A stretch of DNA of 22,164 nt from positions 1-22,164 of the forward strand of contig JANPIC010000143.1 of the NCBI GenBank assembly GCA_031424795.1, written 5' to 3'. The position numbers and the translations under genes are program-made. The DNA is from Aalborgiella sp031424795. Lineage in GTDB: Bacteria; Pseudomonadota; Gammaproteobacteria; Burkholderiales; Burkholderiaceae_C. The notes beneath the pieces are model-generated. The model did no database searches. It was not told where the DNA came from and worked only from the letters and a program-made list of their open reading frames with translations. This document shows, one piece after another, positions 12,700-21,332 of the stretch (its first letter is position 1; each line of letters opens with the position of its first letter).

Positions 12700-13320
12700 A
12701 TGGATTACCCTGGTCAACTTTATGTCATCGCCGCCCCTAGTGGTGCTGGAAAATCAAGTCTAGTCAAAGCCCTGCTGGAGCTTGATTCGCACGTTCACCC
12801 CTCTATCTCACACACCACGCGCGCCCCGCGCGGCCAAGAAAAGCACGGGCGTGAGTACTATTTCATTTCTACCGATGAGTTTGACGACATGGTCAAAACC
12901 GACGCATTTGTCGAGTGGGCCAGCGTCCACGGCAGGAAGTATGGCACATCGAAAAACATCATTGAAGACCGCATTTCCAAGGGTGGTGACGTTATTTTGG
13001 AGATTGATTTTCAAGGTGCCTTGCAAATCAGAAAACTCTTCACCAATGCGGTGCTTATTTTCATTCTTCCACCGAGCTGGGAGGAGTTGCGCTCACGCTT
13101 AGAGCGTCGCGGCGAAGATACACCAGAAATCATCGATCTACGCCTAAAAAATGCGGCTTTAGAGGTGGCGCAGGCCAAAGAATTCGATTTCGTTATAATC
13201 AACGAACTGTTTGACCGTGCGCTTTTTGACCTGAAAGCCATTGTTCATGCGCAACGCCTTAAATTTGCAGCCCAACTTCGCGCCAGAGCGCCGGTGTTTG
13301 AAGCGCTGCATATTTCCTAG
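12700..13320 (+). CDS. gmk: guanylate kinase
   Basis: The 206-aa enzyme converts GMP to GDP with ATP, supplying GTP and thus (p)ppGpp precursors. The P-loop is APSGAGKS (12-19). The GMP-binding segment SISHTTRAPRGQEKHGREYYF and the lid region RLERRGEDTPEIIDLRL are complete. ATG 12700 fits the family, which starts four to six residues before LYV; a GTG at 12658 would add 14 residues absent from the family. No strong ribosome site is seen. It is followed by its own promoter-driven partner rpoZ. Confidence 0.95.
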   Translation: MDYPGQLYVIAAPSGAGKSSLVKALLELDSHVHPSISHTTRAPRGQEKHGREYYFISTDEFDDMVKTDAFVEWASVHGRKYGTSKNIIEDRISKGGDVILEIDFQGALQIRKLFTNAVLIFILPPSWEELRSRLERRGEDTPEIIDLRLKNAALEVAQAKEFDFVIINELFDRALFDLKAIVHAQRLKFAAQLRARAPVFEALHIS

Positions 13321-13331
13321 TTTTAACGATA

Positions 13332-13360
13332 TTGACGTATCGACCCATTCGTCTTTTATA
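13332..13360 (+). promoter_or_regulatory. candidate rpoZ promoter
   Basis: TTGACG (13332-13337), a 17-bp spacer and TTTATA (13355-13360) form a good sigma-70 match just after the gmk stop and 20 bases before the rpoZ start codon. rpoZ is thus probably transcribed on its own as well as by readthrough. Confidence 0.6.
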
Positions 13361-13380
13361 TTTACATTTCGGAGCTACAC

Positions 13381-13584
13381 ATGGCACGTATTACTGTCGA
13401 AGATTGCTTAGTGCAAATTCCAAATCGCTTTCAATTGGTGTTGGCGGCCACTTATCGTGCACGCATGCTCAGCCAAGGTCATGCGCCCAAAATTGAGTCA
13501 AAAAATAAGCCTTGCGTGACTGCATTGCGCGAAATAGCTGAAGGCAAAGTCGGCATTGAAATGCTACGCAAAGTGCCACTTTAA
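13381..13584 (+). CDS. rpoZ: RNA polymerase omega subunit
   Basis: The 67-aa subunit binds beta-prime, helps RNA polymerase assembly and forms part of the ppGpp site 1 in proteobacteria. The conserved sequence MARITVEDCLVQIPNRFQLV and the following AATYRARML and KPCVTALREIAEGKV are diagnostic. GGAG at 13371-13374 is the ribosome site. Its position between gmk and spoT, the ppGpp enzyme gene, is conserved in proteobacteria. Confidence 0.96.
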   Translation: MARITVEDCLVQIPNRFQLVLAATYRARMLSQGHAPKIESKNKPCVTALREIAEGKVGIEMLRKVPL

Positions 13585-13617
13585 ACCCATCCCGACTGAG
13601 TTAACAACTCAAGCTAT

Positions 13618-13646
13618 AAAAAAGCACCATCATTTGGTGCTTTTTT
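13618..13646 (+). terminator. intrinsic terminator after rpoZ
   Basis: GCACCA (13624-13629) pairs with TGGTGC (13635-13640) around TCATT, with a run of six T after and six A before. The A run allows function on the other strand too. It separates gmk-rpoZ from spoT. Confidence 0.88.
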
Positions 13647-13670
13647 ATGCCCCTTTTTTAATAAGAGCAA

Positions 13671-13690
13671 CGCAAACCACAGCGCAAACC
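13671..13690 (+). repeat. short direct repeat upstream of spoT
   Basis: CGCAAACC occurs at 13671-13678 and 13683-13690, a 12-bp period, 15 bases before the spoT start. It may be chance or a small binding site. Confidence 0.3.
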
Positions 13691-13704
13691 GCTAAAGTGT
13701 AGGC

Positions 13705-16044
13705 ATGAGCTTAGAAACGAGCACGCCACCTCTAAAAAAACCGCATGACAAGCCGGCGCCAGGAGCAAAGTCGTCTTCAAAAACGGTACAAAAACCCCCA
13801 GCTAAAACGACGGCAAAAGCGATGGCAAACGCGGCTGCTGCCAGTTTTGCTGCCTTGACCGAAAAATTAGATTATTTAGACAAAACGGACATTGAATCCG
13901 TCCGTCAAGCCTACCGCTTTGCCGACGAATCGCATTTAGGCCAACTTCGGCAAAATGGCGAACCCTACATCACGCACCCAATTGCTGTTGCAGCACAATG
14001 CGCGACTTGGAAGCTGGATGCGCAAGCACTGATGGCAGCGCTGCTGCATGACGCTATTGAAGACTGCGGCGTTACCAAGGCGGAGTTGATTGAACGCTTC
14101 GGCTCACCCGTTGCGGAGCTGGTGGATGGTCTGACCAAACTTGAAAAGCTGCAATTCGATACAAGGGAAGAAAACCAAGCCGAATCGTTCCGAAAAATGC
14201 TGCTGGCCATGGCCAGAGATGTGCGTGTTATTTTGATCAAATTGGCTGATCGCAGCCACAATATGCGCACTTTGAGCGATATGCCGCGCAGCAAATGGGG
14301 GCGTATTTCTTCTGAAACCCTAGACATTTATGCACCCATCGCGCATCGCTTGGGTTTAAATCAAACCTATCGTGAACTGCAAGATTTAGCCTTTCGGCAT
14401 TTGCAGCCTTGGCGCTACGAGGTGCTTTCTAAAGCCATCGCCAAAGCACGGAATCGCAGGCGTGACCTGATTGAAGCGGTACAAGCATCTGTTGAGACTT
14501 CGTTTGCAACGATCAACATGGACACGCAAATCTTTGGTCGCGAGAAAACGCTCTACTCCATTTACCGGAAAATGGACGAAAAACACCTCAGTTTTGCTCA
14601 GGTGACGGATATTTATGGTTTTCGCGTTGTCGTACCATCTGCCCTTGATTGCTACACCGCGCTAGGTTTGATGCATCAGCTGTACAAACCAGTTCCTGGC
14701 AAGTTCAAAGATTACATCGCCATTCCTAAAATCAACGGCTACCAGTCTTTGCATTCAACGCTTGTGGGGCCTGCTGGCGTGAATGTTGAGTTTCAAATCA
14801 GAACGCAGGCGATGGACGTGGTTGCTGAATCTGGCGTGGCTGCGCATTGGCTGTACAAAACAAACGTGCAAGACGCACAAACAGCTGACCGCATGGGTTC
14901 CAAATGGCTGCAATCGCTGCTGGATATTCATGATGAAACCCGTGATGCTGCTGAGTTTTGGGATCACGTCAAAATTGACCTTTTCCCCGATGCTGTTTAC
15001 GTGTTTACGCCTAAAAACAAAATCATGTCCATGCCAAGAGGTGCCACGATGGTGGACTTTGCCTATGCCATTCACAGCAATGTGGGCGACCACGCGATTG
15101 GTGCGAAAGTCAACGGCAACCAAGTACCGCTGCGTACCGAATTGAAAAATGGCGACATCATCGAAGTCATCGCCTCTGAGAATTCGAACCCCAACCCTGG
15201 CTGGCTGGGTTTTGTAAAAACGGGCAGAGCACGCTCGAAGATTCGTCACTACCTCAAAACCATGGCACAGACCGAATCGATTGATTTGGGTGAAAAATTG
15301 TTGACACAAGCCGTGCGCGCAGAAGGTTTTCAACAACTTCCCACAGATTCACAAAGCGACACGGCCATTTGGGAGAAGCTATTGCGCTTCACAGGTAACC
15401 GTGACAAGGCCGAGCTGATGTCTGATGTGGCACTGGGCAAACGCGTTGCCAGCATCGTTGCAAAACGCTTGACGCAATTGATGACGGACAGTGGTGAAAA
15501 GATTGACGCGCTACTGATCACTAAGGAGCGTTTCTTCTCGTCTGAGCCGCTATCTCAAGGCGCAATTACCTTGGATGGCAGCGAAAACGCATCCGTTAAA
15601 TTTGCAACCTGTTGCCGCCCCATTCCGGGCGATGCTATTTTGGGCTACTTGGGTCGTGGCGAAGGCCTGACCATTCACATCACCCAATGCCCAGTTGTAA
15701 AACGCTTGCAAAACAAAGATGCTGAGCGGTTTATTGTGGTTGAGTGGTCCGACGAACCTGTGCGAAGTTTTGAAGTGGGCGTTATCGCAACAGTAGCAAA
15801 CGGTAAAGGCGTTTTGGCTAAAGTTGCTGTGACCTTGGCGAATTCAGAGTCAGATATTTCGCATGTTGATATGGGTTCAGAATATGCGCAAGACGCTACG
15901 GATTTACGTTTTGTCATCTCCGTGCGAGACCGCACACATTTAGATCTGGTGCTCAAAAACTTGCGCCGCACAGCGTCAGTCTTAACTGCAGAGCGAATGC
16001 TGCCTAGCGGGACAACTCAGCTTTCGGGTAATCCACGCGAATAA
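13705..16044 (+). CDS. spoT: bifunctional (p)ppGpp synthetase/hydrolase, SpoT/Rel type
   Basis: The 779-aa protein sets the level of the alarmone (p)ppGpp. Order: a Lys/Pro/Ala-rich N-terminal extension (about 1-48); the HD hydrolase domain with His91, HD at 115-116 and ED at 119-120 (LLHDAIEDC) and LADRSHNMRTL; the synthetase domain (REKTLYSIYRKM, DIYGFRVVV, KINGYQSLHST, EFQIRTQAMD); then TGS (VYVFTPKNKIMSMPRGATMV), helical and zinc-finger-like regions (CCRPIPGD) and a C-terminal ACT domain. Both catalytic centres look intact. The start at 13705 has a weak ribosome site; Met40 is an alternative. A terminator lies upstream, so it needs its own promoter. Its last 41 bp overlap greB on the other strand. 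Confidence 0.94.
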   Translation: MSLETSTPPLKKPHDKPAPGAKSSSKTVQKPPAKTTAKAMANAAAASFAALTEKLDYLDKTDIESVRQAYRFADESHLGQLRQNGEPYITHPIAVAAQCATWKLDAQALMAALLHDAIEDCGVTKAELIERFGSPVAELVDGLTKLEKLQFDTREENQAESFRKMLLAMARDVRVILIKLADRSHNMRTLSDMPRSKWGRISSETLDIYAPIAHRLGLNQTYRELQDLAFRHLQPWRYEVLSKAIAKARNRRRDLIEAVQASVETSFATINMDTQIFGREKTLYSIYRKMDEKHLSFAQVTDIYGFRVVVPSALDCYTALGLMHQLYKPVPGKFKDYIAIPKINGYQSLHSTLVGPAGVNVEFQIRTQAMDVVAESGVAAHWLYKTNVQDAQTADRMGSKWLQSLLDIHDETRDAAEFWDHVKIDLFPDAVYVFTPKNKIMSMPRGATMVDFAYAIHSNVGDHAIGAKVNGNQVPLRTELKNGDIIEVIASENSNPNPGWLGFVKTGRARSKIRHYLKTMAQTESIDLGEKLLTQAVRAEGFQQLPTDSQSDTAIWEKLLRFTGNRDKAELMSDVALGKRVASIVAKRLTQLMTDSGEKIDALLITKERFFSSEPLSQGAITLDGSENASVKFATCCRPIPGDAILGYLGRGEGLTIHITQCPVVKRLQNKDAERFIVVEWSDEPVRSFEVGVIATVANGKGVLAKVAVTLANSESDISHVDMGSEYAQDATDLRFVISVRDRTHLDLVLKNLRRTASVLTAERMLPSGTTQLSGNPRE

Positions 16045-16567
16045 TTTCAATATCTTGGTTTCCGCTGGGCGAAGTCAGTCGAACGATATCACCCACTTGC
16101 GCTCTTAGCAAAGCCCGCGCAATTGGCGAAACCCAAGTCACCTGTTGACGCAAATTATCCGCTTCGTCGATGCCAAGAATAGTCACCGTACGCTGCAACC
16201 CACTTTCTTCCTCATACGTCACCGTCGCGCCAAAGAAAACCTGATCACTGCCAAAATGCACACTGGGTTCGCTAATCTCGGCGATTTCCAGGCGTTTGGT
16301 CAAAAATCGAATTCGTCTATCAATCTCTCGCAAACGCCGTTTGCCATAAATATAGTCGCCATTTTCAGAGCGGTCACCATTGCTCGCTGCCCAATGCACC
16401 ACCTCCACCACTTTGGGGCGCTCGTTGTCAATTAAATCCAGTAATTCAGCGCGGATCCGAGCATAACCAGCAGGCGTGATGTAGTTTTTTCCACCCACCG
16501 GCAAAGCAGGCAAACCAATATCATCGTCATCCTCAGAATCGGTTTCTTTGGTAAAGGCTTTGCTCAT
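16004..16567 (-). CDS. greB: transcription elongation factor GreB
   Basis: The 187-aa factor enters the RNA polymerase secondary channel and stimulates cleavage of backtracked RNA. The coiled-coil tip carries the acidic residues in NGDRSENGDYIYGKRRLREI, and the C-terminal FKBP-like domain includes VFFGATVTYEEE and WVSPIARALL. ATG 16567 starts the family-typical MSKAFTKE followed by an acidic stretch. The frame is open further up to a GTG inside the tRNA gene, which is not credible. The start codon is only 11 bases after the CCA of the upstream tRNA with no purine-rich ribosome site, so after tRNA processing the message would be nearly leaderless. The 3' end overlaps spoT by 41 bp. Confidence 0.93.
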   Translation of the reverse strand: MSKAFTKETDSEDDDDIGLPALPVGGKNYITPAGYARIRAELLDLIDNERPKVVEVVHWAASNGDRSENGDYIYGKRRLREIDRRIRFLTKRLEIAEISEPSVHFGSDQVFFGATVTYEEESGLQRTVTILGIDEADNLRQQVTWVSPIARALLRAQVGDIVRLTSPSGNQDIEIIRVDYPKAELSR

Positions 16568-16578
16568 TTGTGAATAAT

Positions 16579-16657
<79 letters not shown>

Positions 16658-16724
16658 GAATTTGGATTAATGAAGTATCAAACCAACTTAGTATTGTAGA
16701 TGCACTCGCTTCTGAATTTCTCTC

Positions 16725-17729
16725 TCATTTCTGATGGCTCAGTGCATTGCTGACCAATTTTGAGGTGATATCGACGATTTGGATCATGCGGTCGTAATGC
16801 ATACGGGTGGGACCGATGACGGCCAAGGTGCCGACCACTTGCCCGTCCACCTCGTAAGGCGCGCTGACGACAGATAAATCCTCAATCGGCACAACATGGC
16901 TTTCACCACCAATGTAGATGCGCACGCCCTCGGCTTGGCTGGAAGTGTCTAGCAATCGCATGAGCTGCGTTTTTTGTTCAAACAGGTCAAAAGCGCGTCG
17001 AAGTTGACCCATATCGGTAGAAAAATCACTCACAGAAAGCAAATTTCGCTCGCCGGCAATGACCACCTCGTCTTGCTCTTGCATCAACACTTCAGAGCCG
17101 ACTTGTACGGCGGCATTCATCAAATGGGCGATTTCGCTGCGCAATTGATCAACTTCAAGTTTGAGGCGCTCGCGCACTTGCTCTATGGCCATGCCAGCGT
17201 AATTGGCATTGAGGAAGTTGGACGCTTCTAGCAATTGCGACTGCGAAAAGTCCGCTTCAGTGAAAATCACCCGATTTTGTACATCGCCATCAGGTGCGAC
17301 GATGATGACCAAGTAGCGTTTTTCAGACAATTTCAAAAATTCGATGTGTCTGAACACCGACGTGCGCCTAGGTGCAATCACCACACCAACGAACTGTGAC
17401 AGGCTGGAGAGCAAATGCGCTGCATTGGTAATCACCTTCTTGGGCTGCTCTGCCGCCAAGATTTGCGGCGCAAAGGTTTCGCGCTGCGCAGTCAGCATGG
17501 TGTCCACGAATAACCTGTAGCCGCGTGTGGTCGGAATGCGGCCTGCAGAGGTGTGTGGGCTGGCAATCAGCCCCAGCTCTTCTAGGTCTGACATCACATT
17601 GCGAATGGTGGCGGGTGACAATTCAAGACCAGATGCACGTGACAGCGTACGCGAACCAATGGGCTGCCCATCGGCAATATAGCGTTCAACCAACGCTTTT
17701 AACAATAACTTGGCTCTGTCGTCTAGCAT
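16725..17729 (-). CDS. hrcA: heat-inducible transcription repressor HrcA
   Basis: The 334-aa repressor has an N-terminal winged helix (MLDDRAKLLLKALVERYIAD, then PIGSRTLSRASGLELSPATIRNVMSDLEELG and the wing SPHTSAGRIPTTRGYR; segments given separately) and the GAF-like C-terminal domain ending YDRMIQIVDITSKLVS. HrcA binds CIRCE operators of chaperone operons (groESL, dnaKJ) and is kept active by GroEL. I see no CIRCE element (TTAGCACTC-N9-GAGTGCTAA) in front of it or elsewhere in its 45-bp divergent gap with nadK, so self-control is not apparent. Confidence 0.93.
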   Translation of the reverse strand: MLDDRAKLLLKALVERYIADGQPIGSRTLSRASGLELSPATIRNVMSDLEELGLIASPHTSAGRIPTTRGYRLFVDTMLTAQRETFAPQILAAEQPKKVITNAAHLLSSLSQFVGVVIAPRRTSVFRHIEFLKLSEKRYLVIIVAPDGDVQNRVIFTEADFSQSQLLEASNFLNANYAGMAIEQVRERLKLEVDQLRSEIAHLMNAAVQVGSEVLMQEQDEVVIAGERNLLSVSDFSTDMGQLRRAFDLFEQKTQLMRLLDTSSQAEGVRIYIGGESHVVPIEDLSVVSAPYEVDGQVVGTLAVIGPTRMHYDRMIQIVDITSKLVSNALSHQK

Positions 17730-17774
17730 GGTGGCATTTTAGTATGATGTCGTTTAGCCAACACCACTAAATTG

Positions 17775-18680
17775 ATGCCACATTCCCCCCCCATCTCGCA
17801 ATCACGCTTTTCAAAAGTCGCCCTGATTGGCAAATTTCATGCGCCGGGCTTGGCCGCGAGCGCGGGCGTGCTGGAAGATATTGCCCAGTTTTTAACCGAT
17901 TTAGGCTGCAAAGTGGTGCTGGAGCAGACCACCGCGCAGCTTTCAGGTATCACCGAATACCCGACCCTGGACGTGCAAGGCATCGGCGAACAGTGCGATT
18001 TAGGCTTGGTTGTGGGCGGTGACGGCACGATGCTGGGTATTGGCCGCCAGCTTGCGCCCTATGGCGTGCCGCTGATTGGCATCAACCAAGGGCGATTGGG
18101 ATTTATCACCGACATTGCGTTGGAAGATTACCAAAGCGTGCTCAAACCCATGCTGATGGGCGAGTTTGTGGAAGACCACCGCAGCTTGATTCAAGGCAAG
18201 GTCATGCGGCAGGGGAAATGCGTGTTTGACGCGCTGGCGATGAACGACGTGGTGATTAACCGAGGCGGCACGTCTGGCATGGTGGAACTACGCGTTGACG
18301 TTGATGGCCATTTTGTGGCCAACCAGCGGGCTGACGGCTTGATCATTGCGACACCGACCGGCTCGACCGCTTACGCGCTGTCTGCTGGTGGGCCGCTGCT
18401 GCACCCGTCCATTCCAGGCTGGGTGCTGGCGCCGATTGCGCCGCACAACCTGTCAAACCGCCCCATCGTGCTGGCCAACGCGGTCGAAATCACCGTAGAA
18501 GTCGTCTCTGGCCGCGATGCAAGTGCCAATTTCGACATGCAATCTATCACTGAAATGCAGATTGGTGATTGCATCAAGGTTACAAAATCACAATATTCAG
18601 TCCGCTTTTTGCACCCCAAAGGTTGGAGCTATTTTGATACGCTGCGCAAAAAACTGCACTGGAACGAGGGGGGATCGTAA
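17775..18680 (+). CDS. nadK: NAD kinase
   Basis: The 301-aa enzyme phosphorylates NAD to NADP. The GGDG motif (81-84, VVGGDGTMLGIG) binds ATP. The MNDVVINRG block and the TPTGSTAYALSAGGPLLHP segment are family hallmarks. ATG 17775 is used; a TTG directly before it would only add one residue. It is divergent from hrcA with 45 bp between and followed 19 bp later by recN, an arrangement common in Burkholderiales and other proteobacteria. Confidence 0.94.
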   Translation: MPHSPPISQSRFSKVALIGKFHAPGLAASAGVLEDIAQFLTDLGCKVVLEQTTAQLSGITEYPTLDVQGIGEQCDLGLVVGGDGTMLGIGRQLAPYGVPLIGINQGRLGFITDIALEDYQSVLKPMLMGEFVEDHRSLIQGKVMRQGKCVFDALAMNDVVINRGGTSGMVELRVDVDGHFVANQRADGLIIATPTGSTAYALSAGGPLLHPSIPGWVLAPIAPHNLSNRPIVLANAVEITVEVVSGRDASANFDMQSITEMQIGDCIKVTKSQYSVRFLHPKGWSYFDTLRKKLHWNEGGS

Positions 18681-18699
18681 TTATGTCTAGGGAATGCAC

Positions 18700-20436
18700 A
18701 TGGCTTTGAAAAGGATAGCTCTGCGTGATTTCGTCATCGTGCGCGAGCTGGAGCTTGATTTAAGCAGCGGCTTTACGGTTCTCACTGGTGAAACAGGCGC
18801 AGGAAAATCCATTTTGATTGATGCACTGCAGCTCGCTCTGGGCGCGCGTGCAGATTCTTCTTGGGTGCGCGAAGGCGCAAGCCGCGCGGAAGTGAGTGCT
18901 GAATTTGACATCCCTAGCGCACGCAAAGATTGGTTGAACTATTGGCTAAGCGAAGCTGGCTTTGATGTTGAAGACACCTTGTTATTGCGTCGCACAGTAG
19001 ACACCGCCGGTAAAAGCCGCGCCTGGGTCAACGGCAGCAACGCCACGGCCACACAACTCAAAGAACTGGGTGACGAACTGGTCGATATTCACGGTCAACA
19101 CGCATGGGCGACGCTAAGCCGTGCCGATGCCGTCCGTGGCCTGCTGGACGCTTATGCGGGCAACCATTGCCAACTATTAAGCATGTTTTGGACGCAATGG
19201 CGCACTGCCGTCAAAGCGCTGGAAACAGCCAACGCAGCCATGCATAACCTGCAAAACGAACGCGAGCGCGTGCTTTGGCAGATTGCAGAAGTCGGCAAAC
19301 TAGCACCCGGTGCAGATGAATGGGATGAACTGAACGCACAACACAGCAAGCTGTCCAACGCCCAGTCGCTCTTGGAAGCGGCGCAAACGGCGTTTACGGC
19401 GCTGCAAGACGATGAATCCGGTTCCAACGCAGACGTGATCAGCGGTCTGGTCAAAGCCCTCAGTGCCTTAGAAGGCCGTTCACACATTGAACCTGAATTC
19501 AAAGCCTTGGCAGACGTTTTAGCGTCAACTTTGGCGCAACTTGAAGACGCCGCGCACAGCTTGAACAGCTATTTGCGCAAAACCGAGCTGGAGCCGCAGC
19601 GCTTGGCAGAGTTGGACGAACGCATGGCGCTGTGGCTATCACTGTCGCGCCGCTACAAACGCACGCCTGAAGAGCTGCCAGCCTTGCTGGCTTCGTGGAA
19701 AGAAGAGTTAACGCGCTTAGACGCTTCGACAGATTTAGCTGCATTGGAAGCAGCAGAACAAAAAGCCGCCAAAGCCTACCAAGCCGAGGCAAGCGCCATT
19801 TCTAAAAAGCGCCGTGCAGCTGCGCCAAAATTAGCCGCCGCCATCACCACTGCGATGCAAGGTTTAGGCATGCAAGGCGGTGCGTTTGAGGTGGCTTTGA
19901 CCGCGCTGGATGCCCCGGCAGAAGCAGGGCTAGAAGAGGTGGGCTTTTTGGTCGCCGGCCACGCTGGCAGCACGCCGCGACCTGTGGGCAAAGTGGCTTC
20001 GGGTGGCGAATTGTCTCGCATTGCACTGGCAATTTCGGTCGTCACCAGTCAGCTGGGCACGGCGCAAACCTTGATTTTTGACGAGGTAGACGCGGGCGTG
20101 GGCGGCGCTGTGGCGGAAACCGTGGGCAGGTTGATGAAGCAACTGGGCATGGACAGGCAAGTTTTGGCCGTGACGCATTTACCGCAAGTGGCGGCGTGCG
20201 CAGACCAGCACCTGGTCGTCGCCAAACGCTTGCAGGGTCAAAATACCGAAAGCAGTGTGACTGAAGTGATGAAGGCAGACCGTGTCAACGAAATCGCCCG
20301 CATGCTGGGCGGGGCTCAGGTGACGGATGCAACGATTATGCACGCTACTGAAATGATAGCAATTCAGACAACAAATACGTCGGCTAATGCCATATTTTTA
20401 CCTGAAATAACGAAAAAATCGAAAGTCTCAGCGTGA
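18700..20436 (+). CDS. recN: DNA repair protein RecN
   Basis: The 578-aa SMC-like ATPase acts early in double-strand break repair, holding DNA ends and sisters. Walker A is GETGAGKS (30-37). A long central coiled-coil region rich in Ala, Glu and Gln precedes the ABC signature ASGGELSRIALAIS and Walker B LIFDEVDAGVGG. ATG 18700 is preferred over ATG 18694 because AGGGA (18689-18693) then has proper spacing. The C-terminus runs about 25 residues past the usual end (after MHATEM) in AT-rich sequence. The TGA overlaps the rapZ GTG start (GTGA). No LexA-type box is evident in the short upstream gap. Confidence 0.94.
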   Translation: MALKRIALRDFVIVRELELDLSSGFTVLTGETGAGKSILIDALQLALGARADSSWVREGASRAEVSAEFDIPSARKDWLNYWLSEAGFDVEDTLLLRRTVDTAGKSRAWVNGSNATATQLKELGDELVDIHGQHAWATLSRADAVRGLLDAYAGNHCQLLSMFWTQWRTAVKALETANAAMHNLQNERERVLWQIAEVGKLAPGADEWDELNAQHSKLSNAQSLLEAAQTAFTALQDDESGSNADVISGLVKALSALEGRSHIEPEFKALADVLASTLAQLEDAAHSLNSYLRKTELEPQRLAELDERMALWLSLSRRYKRTPEELPALLASWKEELTRLDASTDLAALEAAEQKAAKAYQAEASAISKKRRAAAPKLAAAITTAMQGLGMQGGAFEVALTALDAPAEAGLEEVGFLVAGHAGSTPRPVGKVASGGELSRIALAISVVTSQLGTAQTLIFDEVDAGVGGAVAETVGRLMKQLGMDRQVLAVTHLPQVAACADQHLVVAKRLQGQNTESSVTEVMKADRVNEIARMLGGAQVTDATIMHATEMIAIQTTNTSANAIFLPEITKKSKVSA

Positions 20437-21332
20437 ATTTAGAATTGGTTTTAATCACAGGCATGTCGGGCTCTGGCAAGTCGGTGGCCTTGCATGCTTT
20501 AGAAGACGCTGGGTTTTACTGCGTCGACAATTTACCGCCTGAACTGCTGCTGCCTTTTATCGACTTAGAACAGCAACACGGCGTGAAAAAGGTGGCGATT
20601 GCGATGGATATTCGCAGCTCAATCTCGCTGCCCATGGTGCCCAAGCTATTGTCAGCATTGAAGAATCGCAACGTCAGCTTGAAGTCTCTGTTTTTAGATG
20701 CGACCACAGACACCTTGGTGCGGCGCTTCTCAGAAACGCGCAGAAAACATCCCTTATCTAGCCAAGCCACCCAAACGGCTTCTAGCACAGACAACCAGCC
20801 GAGTATGCAACACGTGCTGATAGAAGCCATCGAGCTAGAGCGCGACATGCTTGCTGATTTGCGCGAAGGTGCGCACATCATCGACACCAGCATGATCCGC
20901 CCCGCGCAGCTCTTGGCTTATGTCAAAGACATGATTTCAGCCCCCGCCAGCGGCATAACCTTGGTTTTCGAGTCATTCGCCTTCAAACGCGGCATCCCCA
21001 TGGACGCAGACTACGTCTTCGACGTCCGTATGCTGCCCAACCCGCACTACGAACCCGCTTTGCGAAACTTGACAGGGCGAGACGCTGCCGTAGTCGATTT
21101 CCTGGAAAACTTGCCAGAAGTGACGGACATGCAAGCCGATATTTCAAAATTTGTAGGCAAATGGCTGGCTGCTCTGGCGCGCGACCACCGCAGTTACGTG
21201 ACCATCGCCATTGGTTGCACAGGCGGACAGCATAGATCGGTTTATTTGGTGGAGCAGTTGGCGACGGCTTTTGCCAGCGAAAATACAGGTAAATTTGTCA
21301 CCTTAAAACGGCATAGAGAGTTACCGATTTAG
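20433..21332 (+). CDS. rapZ: RNase adapter protein RapZ (P-loop nucleotide-binding)
   Basis: The 299-aa protein has Walker A GMSGSGKS (10-17), ALEDAGFYCVDNLPPELL and the C-terminal block AIGCTGGQHRSVYLVEQLA typical of RapZ/YvcJ. In E. coli RapZ senses glucosamine-6-phosphate and guides RNase E to the small RNA GlmZ; whether that circuit exists in this organism is unknown. The start is GTG, overlapping the recN stop, so it is translationally coupled. It carries a Ser/Thr/Gln-rich insertion near residues 108-125 (SSQATQTASSTDNQPS). It ends in a 12-bp convergent overlap with mutY. Confidence 0.92.
   Translation: MNLELVLITGMSGSGKSVALHALEDAGFYCVDNLPPELLLPFIDLEQQHGVKKVAIAMDIRSSISLPMVPKLLSALKNRNVSLKSLFLDATTDTLVRRFSETRRKHPLSSQATQTASSTDNQPSMQHVLIEAIELERDMLADLREGAHIIDTSMIRPAQLLAYVKDMISAPASGITLVFESFAFKRGIPMDADYVFDVRMLPNPHYEPALRNLTGRDAAVVDFLENLPEVTDMQADISKFVGKWLAALARDHRSYVTIAIGCTGGQHRSVYLVEQLATAFASENTGKFVTLKRHRELPI

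Noticed and set aside
14755..15336. Long leftward frame inside spoT
   Set aside because: It is the antisense of well-conserved SpoT coding sequence with no ribosome site or recognisable domain.
17730..17774. CIRCE operator between hrcA and nadK
   Set aside because: No TTAGCACTC-N9-GAGTGCTAA or close match is visible in the gap.
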